Part shown: positions 1-4,791 of the stretch, in pieces
Layout of the letters: the number at the start of each line of letters is the position of its first letter
How positions within the stretch are numbered: position 1 is the first letter of the stretch
Source of the DNA: Dermatophilaceae bacterium
Lineage (GTDB): Bacteria; Actinomycetota; Actinomycetes; Actinomycetales; Dermatophilaceae
DNA length: 5,437 bases
Assembly: GCA_013361975.1 (NCBI GenBank)
Contig: JABFXB010000320.1
Span: 1 to 5,437, forward strand
Reading direction: 5' to 3'
The notes under the pieces: generated by a model
Seen by the model: the letters and a program-made list of their open reading frames with translations, nothing else
Database searches by the model: none
What the model was told of the DNA's origin: nothing
Program-made: the position numbers and the translations under genes

Positions 1-224
1 GCGGTGCGGATGACCGACCCGATGTTGAAGTCGTGGCCCCAGTTCTCGACGGCCACGTGGAAGTCGTGACGCTTCGTGTCGAGGTCGGCGACGATCGCGT
101 CGTGGCGCCAGTACCGGTAGGCGTCGACGACGTTGCGCCGGTCGCCGTGCTCGAGCAGCTCGGGATCCCAGTGGCCGCCCTCCGGCCACGGCCCAGCCCA
201 GGGACCGACACCGCTCTCGTGCAT
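1..224 (-). CDS. SpoU/TrmH-family RNA 2'-O-methyltransferase, N-terminal part (runs off left edge)
   Basis: The 74 complete codons read MHESGVGPWAGPWPEGGHWD, continuing to the segment VENWGHDFNIGSVIRT at residues 59-74. The N-x-GS-x-x-R-T pattern at residues 67-74 is motif 1 of the SpoU (SPOUT) methyltransferases, which transfer methyl from S-adenosylmethionine to a ribose 2'-OH in tRNA or rRNA. The SAM-binding knot would lie beyond the left edge, so the RNA target cannot be told. The ATG at 224-222 is supported by GGAGG at 236-232, 7 nt upstream. The residues before motif 1 are rich in Trp, His and charged residues and resemble the N-terminal extension of actinobacterial homologues such as Rv0380c (from memory). 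The gene is transcribed away from the DedA gene. Family assignment is firm; target is unknown. Confidence 0.85.
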   Translation of the reverse strand, partial: MHESGVGPWAGPWPEGGHWDPELLEHGDRRNVVDAYRYWRHDAIVADLDTKRHDFHVAVENWGHDFNIGSVIRT

Positions 225-261
225 GACGGCTCCTCCGGAGGCGGGACGGGGGGACGCGCCG

Positions 262-267
262 AGTCTA
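262..267 (-). promoter_or_regulatory. Predicted -10 box for the methyltransferase gene
   Basis: Read on the minus strand, TAGACT at 267-262 matches the actinobacterial -10 pattern TANNNT. It would start transcription near 255 and give a leader of about 30 nt that carries the GGAGG ribosome site. I see no convincing -35 box, which is common in high-GC actinobacteria. Prediction from motif and position only. Confidence 0.45.
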
Positions 268-485
268 CGAAGGGCCGGGTCAGGAGGAGGACGGCGCCAC
301 CCGCGCCGCGACCCCGTCGTCGCAACCGGGCCGGTGCGGCCCTCCTCCTGCGCTCCCTCGGCCATCGTCAGCCTGCGCCCGACGCGGACGGAAGGCAGGA
401 CACCTCATCGATACGTCTTCGAGACCCGGTCGAGACCCACGGGCCGCGCACGGGCGACGATTCAGGGGGAGCCGGGTGGACGGCA

Positions 486-491
486 TACCCT
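486..491 (+). promoter_or_regulatory. Predicted -10 box for a leaderless dedA transcript
   Basis: TACCCT at 486-491 fits TANNNT, and the DedA ATG begins 7 nt after it, so transcription would start at or next to the A of the start codon. No Shine-Dalgarno sequence lies at proper spacing; the nearest purine run is GGGGGAG at 465-471, about 27 nt away. A weak -35-like TTCAGG sits at 461-466 with a 19-nt spacer. The remaining upstream stretch, 268-460, holds no gene I can support, only a short direct repeat (420-438). Confidence 0.5.
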
Positions 492-498
492 GTGACCC

Positions 499-1224
499 AT
501 GCACGCACTCGCCGCCCTGCCGGCCACCGTCGCGGCCCTCGGCCCCAAGTGGATGGACCCCGCCTACCTGCTCCAGCAGTACGGCGGCGCCTTCTTCTGG
601 ATCGCCATCGCCATCGTCTTCATCGAGTGCGGGCTGCTCTTCCCGATCCTCCCTGGCGACTCGCTGCTCTTCGCGGTGGGCCTGTTCATCGCCACCGGGC
701 AGGTGCACATCAACCTCGGCGTCGCGATCCTGGCGCTGTGTGCGGCCGCGTTCCTCGGCAACGTCGTCGGCTACGAGATCGGGCGCGCCATCGGCACGCC
801 GCTCTACGAGCGCGACGGGCGGATCCTCAAGAAGAAGTACTTCGACCAGACCACCGACTTCTTCGACAGGCACGGCAACAAGGCCCTCGTCATCGGCCGC
901 TTCGTGCCCATCGTGCGCACCTTCATCACCGTGGTCGCCGGCGTGAGCCGCATGGAGCGCCGCCGGTTCTTCACGTGGAGCGCCGTGGGCGCCGTCCTGT
1001 GGGGCGCCGGCCTCACCGTGCTCGGCTACTTCCTCGGCCAGGCCTTCCCGTGGCTGTCCGACAAGCTCGAGATCGCCATCCTGCTCATCGTGGCCGTATC
1101 GGTGCTGCCGATGGTCTACGAGTTCGTCAAGCACCGCCGGCAGGCGAAGGCGATGGCGGCCGAGATGGGCGACGCCGCGAGCGACCTCGCCGACCGCACC
1201 ACGGAGTCGGACCGCAGGTCCTGA
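499..1224 (+). CDS. DedA/VTT-domain integral membrane protein
   Basis: This 241-residue protein has the DedA (SNARE-associated, VTT) layout: a hydrophobic segment at about 31-65 holding FIECGLLFPILPGDSLL, another at 72-96, the signature GRFVPIVRTFITVVAGV at 133-149, then membrane segments at about 157-181 and 191-206. The acidic pair E43 and D54 and the arginine pair R134 and R140 correspond to residues essential in E. coli YqjA (E39, D51, R130, R136). DedA proteins act in the inner membrane in lipid carrier recycling or proton-dependent membrane homeostasis; some members flip undecaprenyl phosphate or phosphatidylethanolamine. Which applies here cannot be told. Length is slightly above the usual 200-220 because of a charged cytosolic tail after residue 210. 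The start is chosen from the leaderless promoter; an ATG at 553 is possible but would leave the N-terminal segment unexplained. Confidence 0.93.
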   Translation: MHALAALPATVAALGPKWMDPAYLLQQYGGAFFWIAIAIVFIECGLLFPILPGDSLLFAVGLFIATGQVHINLGVAILALCAAAFLGNVVGYEIGRAIGTPLYERDGRILKKKYFDQTTDFFDRHGNKALVIGRFVPIVRTFITVVAGVSRMERRRFFTWSAVGAVLWGAGLTVLGYFLGQAFPWLSDKLEIAILLIVAVSVLPMVYEFVKHRRQAKAMAAEMGDAASDLADRTTESDRRS

Positions 1225-1271
1225 CCGCAAACTCTGGCCGCCGCAGCGATTCCGGCGAAGCCCGGACGCCC

Positions 1272-1287
1272 TCCCGCGACCGCGGGA
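1272..1287. other. Short perfect inverted repeat between dedA and the DinB/SnoaL gene
   Basis: TCCCGCG at 1272-1278 and CGCGGGA at 1281-1287 are perfect inverted copies separated by 2 nt, 48 nt after the DedA stop and 60 nt before the next start. As RNA it gives a small G+C hairpin that could weaken read-through from dedA; as DNA it could be an operator. No U tract follows. The 122-nt gap has no clear TANNNT box, so the downstream gene may depend on dedA transcription. Confidence 0.3.
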
Positions 1288-1337
1288 CACTGGATGGACG
1301 CCGCTGGTCGAGGGCCGGCCGGCGGTGCTGGGCGGAC

Positions 1338-1342
1338 GGAGG
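1338..1342 (+). promoter_or_regulatory. Ribosome binding site that fixes the DinB/SnoaL start
   Basis: GGAGG at 1338-1342 lies 4 nt before the ATG at 1347. It decides the start in a reading frame that stays open for more than 1.3 kb upstream by chance, through the dedA region. Confidence 0.65.
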
Positions 1343-1346
1343 CGTC

Positions 1347-2294
1347 ATGGACACGGAGACCCTGGGCTCGCAGACTCCCACGACCGACCTCGGCGGCCTG
1401 TACCACCGCAGCGTGCAGTGGTGGGCGCGGCAGGCGTCGGCCGTCTCCGACGACCAGTGGGACCTGCCGACCCCCTGCACCGAGTGGAGCGTGCGCGACC
1501 TCGTCAACCACGTCGTCGGCGAGGACCTGTGGACCTCGCCCCTGATGCGGGGCCACACCATCGCCGACGTCGGCAGCCGGCTCGACGGCGACCTGCTCGG
1601 CGACGACCCCCGGGCGACGGCGGCCTCGGCCGCCACCGAGGCCCAGGGCATCGTCGACGAGACGCTCCACACCCACGGCATGGTCCAGCTGTCCTACGGC
1701 GAGGAGTCGATGGACGAGTACGTGCGCCAGCTGCTCGCCGACCACCTCGTGCACGGCTGGGACCTCGCCGTCGCGACCGGCCTCGAGCGCACGCTCGACC
1801 CTGAGCTCGTGGGGTCCGTGGCCGACTGGTTCGACGCCACCGAGGAGGCCTACCGCTCCGGCGGGGCGATCGCCGCCCGCGCCGAGCTGACCGGCGACCC
1901 GCAGGCCGACCTGCTCGCGCGGTTCGGTCGGGACGCCACCTGGGGGCCCAACCACGCCGGCTTCGCCCGGTTCACCGCCGCCTTCGGACGCGGAGACGTC
2001 GACGCGATCATGGCCTGCATGACCGATGACTGCGTGTTCGAGGCGACGGGGCCGGCCCCCGACGGGCAGCGGCACGAGGGAGCAGCCGCGGTGCGCGCCG
2101 TCTGGCAGCAGCTCTTCGACACCACACCGGACCCTCGGTTCACCGCCGAGGAGTCGTTCGTCACGGGAAACCGGGCGGTGCTGCGCTGGCGCTTCGACTG
2201 GGGTGGCGACGACCCCGGGCACGTACGCGGCATCGACGCCGTGCGCCTGCGTGACGGGAAGGTCTGCGAGAAGCTCTCGTACGTCAAGGGCTGA
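1347..2294 (+). CDS. DinB-like metal-binding (TIGR03086/MDMPI-type) domain fused to SnoaL-like NTF2 domain
   Basis: The protein is 315 residues. Residues 13-200 resemble the TIGR03086 / mycothiol-dependent maleylpyruvate isomerase N-terminal fold: DLGGLYHRSV at 14-23, LPTPCTEWSVRDLVNHVVGE at 40-59, LLADHLVHGWDLAVATGLE at 129-147, and the closing ADLLARFGRDATW at 187-199. Probable metal ligands are H55, D132 and H136; in characterised maleylpyruvate isomerase the set is His, Glu, His, so Asp replaces Glu. Such proteins often use mycothiol as thiol cofactor, but substrates are mostly unknown. Residues 204-315 (FARFTAAFGRGDVDAIMACM onward) form a SnoaL-like/NTF2 cone-shaped domain with the usual 'tddcvfea' start and terminal beta strands; these bind small hydrophobic molecules or catalyse isomerisation or hydrolysis. 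The junction is in frame with no sign of a frameshift. It lies downstream of dedA on the same strand and ends at a hairpin. Domain assignment is good; the reaction is unknown. Confidence 0.85.
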   Translation: MDTETLGSQTPTTDLGGLYHRSVQWWARQASAVSDDQWDLPTPCTEWSVRDLVNHVVGEDLWTSPLMRGHTIADVGSRLDGDLLGDDPRATAASAATEAQGIVDETLHTHGMVQLSYGEESMDEYVRQLLADHLVHGWDLAVATGLERTLDPELVGSVADWFDATEEAYRSGGAIAARAELTGDPQADLLARFGRDATWGPNHAGFARFTAAFGRGDVDAIMACMTDDCVFEATGPAPDGQRHEGAAAVRAVWQQLFDTTPDPRFTAEESFVTGNRAVLRWRFDWGGDDPGHVRGIDAVRLRDGKVCEKLSYVKG

Positions 2295-2333
2295 CGACGA
2301 CGTGGCGACCGTCGAGGGGACGCCACGTCGTCG
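2295..2333. terminator. Bidirectional hairpin terminator between converging genes
   Basis: CGACGACGTGGCG at 2295-2307 pairs perfectly over 13 bp with CGCCACGTCGTCG at 2321-2333 around a 13-nt loop. It begins at the base after the DinB/SnoaL stop and ends 3 nt before the lemA stop, so it can serve both strands. There is no T tract, as is usual for terminators in high-GC actinobacteria. Confidence 0.75.
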
Positions 2334-2336
2334 GGG

Positions 2337-3080
2337 TCACGCGTTCGGCGTGGTCGGCGGGTGCGGGACGCTCGCGTCGGAGGTGGGGTCAGGCTGGGCC
2401 GCGCCCGGTGCCTGAGCCTGCGGCAGCGCGCCCGGAGCGGCGCCCGGGGCCGTCGACGGGCCGCCGACCGCGCCGGGCTGGGTCGAGGGCGACACCGACG
2501 GCGCGCTGCTGCCGGGAGCGTTGTCTCCGAAGGAGATGCTCGGCACGACGGCCTCGGTGGCCGGCGCCTCGAAGTACTCGGCGCGCTTCACCCCGGCCAG
2601 GTTGGCGACGATGTTCGACGGCACCGACTCGACCTTCGTGTTGAGCTGGCGCACGAGCGCGTTGTAGTAGCGGCGCGAGCTCGCGATGCGGTCCTCGGTG
2701 CTCGTCAGCTCGGACTGCAGGGCGAGGAAGTTCTGGTTGGCCTTGAGGTCGGGGTAGGCCTCGGCGACCGCCATGAGGCGACCGAGCGCCTGGCTCAGCT
2801 GGCCCTCGGCCTGGGCTGCGGCGGCGGGGGTCGATGCGCCGGACATCGCGGCGGACCGGGCCTGCATGACCTCCTCGAGGGTGCCGCGCTCGTGGGCGGC
2901 GTAACCCTTGACGGTCTCGACGAGGTTGGGGATGAGGTCGTGGCGGCGCTTCAGCTCGACGTCGATCTGCCGCCAGCCCTCCTCGACCTTGTTGCGCAGG
3001 CCGATGAGGCCGTTGTACATGACGACGCCCACGACGGCGAGCAGCACGACGAGGCCGAGCAGGATCCAGACGATGATCAT
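2337..3080 (-). CDS. lemA: LemA family protein with long Pro/Ala/Ser-rich C-terminal tail
   Basis: The 247-residue product starts with a single membrane segment (residues 2-21) followed by the LemA core: YNGLIGLRNKVEEGWRQIDV at 22-41, KRRHDLIPNLVETVKGYAAHE at 44-64, AYPDLKANQNFLALQSEL at 108-125 and STEDRIASSRRYYNALVRQLN at 127-147, ending at AEYFEAP near 173. This is a four-helix bundle displayed on one side of the membrane; its biochemical role is not established. A typical LemA ends near residue 185; here about 60 more residues follow (187-247), made mostly of Pro, Ala, Gly, Ser, Thr and Gln and presumably disordered. The ATG at 3080 has GGGAGA at 3090-3085. The partners often found beside lemA (TPM-domain or DUF2207 proteins) are absent. 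A -10 box at 3126-3121 gives it its own promoter. Confidence 0.95.
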   Translation of the reverse strand: MIIVWILLGLVVLLAVVGVVMYNGLIGLRNKVEEGWRQIDVELKRRHDLIPNLVETVKGYAAHERGTLEEVMQARSAAMSGASTPAAAAQAEGQLSQALGRLMAVAEAYPDLKANQNFLALQSELTSTEDRIASSRRYYNALVRQLNTKVESVPSNIVANLAGVKRAEYFEAPATEAVVPSISFGDNAPGSSAPSVSPSTQPGAVGGPSTAPGAAPGALPQAQAPGAAQPDPTSDASVPHPPTTPNA

Positions 3081-3120
3081 GGGTTCTCCCGTGAGAGGCG
3101 GTCAGTGAGTCGCTGTCCCG

Positions 3121-3126
3121 ATCCTA
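3121..3126 (-). promoter_or_regulatory. Predicted lemA -10 box
   Basis: Minus-strand TAGGAT at 3126-3121 fits TANNNT. Transcription from about 3114 would give a leader of some 34 nt containing the GGGAGA ribosome site. No clear -35 box is seen. Confidence 0.5.
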
Positions 3127-3193
3127 GTCCGGGGCCGTTCGCCCGCAGCGTGGCCGGGCCGGCCGGGTGTGGACGCGCTCGGTCGCCTGGTGA

Positions 3194-3215
3194 GCGAACC
3201 GGTCACTCCGTTCGC
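3194..3215. other. Inverted repeat between the divergent lemA and DUF1905 promoters
   Basis: GCGAAC at 3194-3199 and GTTCGC at 3210-3215 form a 6-bp inverted repeat with a 10-nt centre that contains most of an ACCGGT palindrome (3198-3203). It sits between the two predicted promoters, where an operator would be expected, but short repeats of this kind also arise by chance in GC-rich DNA. Confidence 0.2.
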
Positions 3216-3283
3216 GGTGCGGCAGGCACGAGGAGACGCAGCGCAGACCAACGGACCGAGCGCCGCCTGTCGGCGGGCCGCCG

Positions 3284-3289
3284 TAGCGT
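3284..3289 (+). promoter_or_regulatory. Predicted -10 box for a leaderless DUF1905 operon transcript
   Basis: TAGCGT at 3284-3289 is followed 6 nt later by the ATG at 3296, so the transcript would begin at the start codon. No Shine-Dalgarno sequence is present in the intervening bases. It would serve both this gene and the overlapping gene behind it. Confidence 0.55.
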
Positions 3290-3295
3290 GGTCGC

Positions 3296-3589
3296 ATGAC
3301 GACGCTGCGGTTCACGGCCGACCTGTGGCGCTGGGAGGCGCAGACGGGCTGGTTCTTCGTGACGGTCGGCGACGACGCGTCCGCCCGCATCCGCGAGGTG
3401 CCCAGGCCGCCGCGCGGCTTCGGTTCGGTGCGGGTGCGCGCGACGGTCGGGGGCACGACGTGGACCACGTCGGTCTTCCCCGACTCGACCCGCGGCGCCT
3501 ACGTCCTGCCCGTCAAGAAGTCGGTGCGCCGCGCCGAAGGCCTGGACGAGGGCGACCCGGCCGACGTCGTGCTCGAGGTGCTCGAGTGA
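3296..3589 (+). CDS. DUF1905 domain protein
   Basis: The 97-residue product is a single DUF1905 domain, a small beta barrel: FTADLWRWEAQTGWFFVTV at 6-24, a middle strand GFGSVRVRATVGGTTWTTSVFP at 41-62, and the family signature FPDSTRGAYVLPVKKSVRRAEGLDEGD at 61-87. Length matches the stand-alone family. No biochemical function is established for DUF1905; in other proteins it is found joined to a YdeI/OmpD-associated-type domain, which is missing here. There is no ribosome site before the ATG, but a -10 box 6 nt upstream indicates leaderless translation. Its TGA overlaps the GTG of the next gene in a GTGA arrangement, so the two are probably translated together. Confidence 0.9.
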   Translation: MTTLRFTADLWRWEAQTGWFFVTVGDDASARIREVPRPPRGFGSVRVRATVGGTTWTTSVFPDSTRGAYVLPVKKSVRRAEGLDEGDPADVVLEVLE

Positions 3590-4242
3590 CCGGCGACGGC
3601 ACTGCCCGGGCGGGCCCGGCCCGCAACCGCGTCACGCCGCTCGGCGAGGTGGTCGCGGCCCCGGGTCGCGGCACCCTCATGGGCAACCGTGGCCGGCTGC
3701 ACGACGGCGAGGGCAGCCGCGACGTGCGGCGGCACCACGTCGGCCGGGCGTGGATCACGTGCCTGCTCGACTTCCGGGGTCGTCGCGTGGCCCAGTGGCA
3801 CCCGCACCGCTACACGCCGCTCTTCTTCCTCGACGAGCCGCTCGCCCTCGCCGCGGGGCACCGCCCGTGCGCCGAGTGCCGGCGTGCCGACTTCACCCGC
3901 TTCAGCGACCTCGTCGTCGCCGCGCACGGCGGCGCGCACCTGACGGCGCCCGACCTCGACCGGCTGCTCCACGACGAGCGCTGGGACCCCACCCGCCGCA
4001 CGCGCCGGCTGCACGCGTACGCGTGGGATGACCTTCCGGACGGCGCGTTCGTCGTCGTCGGGGCCGGCCCCGCGCAGGTCGTGGGCGGCACGCTGCGGGT
4101 GTGGCAGCCCGACAACTCGTATGCCGCCGTCACCCTCCGGCGGCCCGGCGCCGGCACGGCGTCGGTGCTCACTCCCCCGTCGAGCCTCGCGGCCCTGAGA
4201 ACCGGCTACGCCAGGCCGAGCTCCTCGAGCGAGAACGCGTAG
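3586..4242 (+). CDS. Conserved protein of unknown function with GHRPCAECRR (CxxC) motif
   Basis: The 218-residue product starts at GTG 3586, overlapping the preceding stop by 4 nt, with GAGG at 3575-3578 placed 7 nt upstream. Conserved-looking blocks are NRVTPLGEVVAAPGRGTLMGNRG (14-36), WITCLLDFRGRR (56-67), RYTPLFFLDEPLALAAGHRPCAECRRADFTRF (75-106), DLPDGAFV (149-156) and VLTPPSSLAALRTGY (194-208). From memory this matches a family of hypothetical proteins spread through actinobacteria and proteobacteria. C95 and C98 with H92 and possibly C59 could bind a metal, but I cannot name a fold or activity. No signal peptide or membrane segment is seen, so it is presumably cytosolic. The C-terminal block ends shortly before the stop, so length looks natural although the last 37 nt overlap the end of pyrE. 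An earlier start is ruled out by overlap with DUF1905 coding. Confidence 0.8.
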   Translation: MTGDGTARAGPARNRVTPLGEVVAAPGRGTLMGNRGRLHDGEGSRDVRRHHVGRAWITCLLDFRGRRVAQWHPHRYTPLFFLDEPLALAAGHRPCAECRRADFTRFSDLVVAAHGGAHLTAPDLDRLLHDERWDPTRRTRRLHAYAWDDLPDGAFVVVGAGPAQVVGGTLRVWQPDNSYAAVTLRRPGAGTASVLTPPSSLAALRTGYARPSSSSENA

Positions 4243-4778
4243 CGGTACTCCACGCCGGCCTCGGCGGTGATCTTCTCGCCGGCACCGGTGGCGCGGTCGG
4301 CGATCGTGGCCACGGCGACGACCTCTGCGCCGTCCTCACGCGCGGCCTCGACCGCAGCGAGCGGCGAGGCGCCGGTGGTCGTCGTGTCCTCGACGACGAG
4401 AACCTGGCGGCCCTTGATGGACGGGCCTTCGATGCGCTGCTGGAGGCCGTGCGCCTTGCCCGCCTTGCGCACGACGAACGCGTCGAGACGCTCGCCCGCG
4501 GCCGCGGCCGCGTGCAGCATCGAGGTCGCCACGGGGTCGGCTCCGAGCGTCAGGCCACCGACGGCGGCATACGTGAGGTCCTTCGTCAGGTCGCGCATGA
4601 CGACCCCGACCAGGGGCGCGGCCTCGGCGTCGAGCGAGATGCGGCGCAGGTCGACGTAGTAGTCGGCCTCCTTGCCGGAGCTGAGGGTGACGCGTCCGTG
4701 GACGATCGCCTTGTCCTTGATGATCTCGAGCAGGCGGGCACGGGCAGCGGCGACGTCGGTCGTGTTCGTGGCGGTCAC
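4206..4778 (-). CDS. pyrE: Orotate phosphoribosyltransferase
   Basis: PyrE joins orotate and 5-phosphoribosyl-1-pyrophosphate to give orotidine 5'-monophosphate, the fifth step of de novo UMP synthesis, in the cytosol. The 190-residue product shows the orotate-side segment SSGKEADYYVDLRR (33-46), GLTLGADPVA (75-84), the mobile catalytic loop FVVRKAGKAHG (101-111) and the PRPP-binding signature VLVVEDTTTTGAS (126-138). In that signature GAS stands where GGS is common. Length fits the short actinobacterial type. The only start available is GTG 4778: no ATG or GTG lies in frame just upstream, and GAGG at 4784-4781 is only 2 nt away, too close to work as a normal ribosome site. A -10 box 7 nt upstream suggests leaderless translation. 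The gene follows the AlaS-like stop by 10 nt, and its TAG end overlaps the converging CxxC gene. Confidence 0.97.
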   Translation of the reverse strand: MTATNTTDVAAARARLLEIIKDKAIVHGRVTLSSGKEADYYVDLRRISLDAEAAPLVGVVMRDLTKDLTYAAVGGLTLGADPVATSMLHAAAAAGERLDAFVVRKAGKAHGLQQRIEGPSIKGRQVLVVEDTTTTGASPLAAVEAAREDGAEVVAVATIADRATGAGEKITAEAGVEYRYAFSLEELGLA

Positions 4779-4785
4779 GACCTCG

Positions 4786-4791
4786 ATGCTA
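4786..4791 (-). promoter_or_regulatory. Predicted pyrE -10 box containing the AlaS-like stop codon
   Basis: Minus-strand TAGCAT at 4791-4786 fits TANNNT and lies 7 nt before the pyrE GTG. Its first three bases are the TAG stop of the upstream AlaS-like gene. No -35 box is recognisable in the GC-rich coding sequence upstream. pyrE may be made both from this promoter and by read-through from the upstream gene. Confidence 0.5.

Noticed and set aside
280..1290. 336-residue minus-strand frame opposite dedA
   Set aside because: Product is charged low-complexity sequence typical of the antisense of GC-rich genes, while the plus strand encodes a clear DedA protein.
1313..1320. GGCCGGCC palindromes (also at 3157-3164) as possible repeat or protein site
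   Set aside because: Eight-base G+C palindromes are expected by chance at this base composition, and the flanks share nothing.
33..1346. Long open plus-strand frame leading in frame into the DinB/SnoaL gene, which would give a 753-residue protein
   Set aside because: It runs antisense to the methyltransferase and through dedA in another frame, its product is Arg/Pro/Ala-rich and unlike any family, and the true start at 1347 has GGAGG and a recognisable domain.
1116..2222. 368-residue minus-strand frame opposite the DinB/SnoaL gene
   Set aside because: Val/Gly/Ala-rich shadow with no recognisable domain; the opposite strand has conserved motifs and a ribosome site.
2361..3299. 312-residue plus-strand frame opposite lemA
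   Set aside because: Arg/Asp/Gly-rich shadow; it would also cover both divergent promoters.
3169..3585. Upstream extension of the CxxC protein to an ATG at 3169
   Set aside because: It would overlap the whole DUF1905 gene in another frame; the residues are low-complexity, and conservation begins near NRVTPLGEV after GTG 3586.
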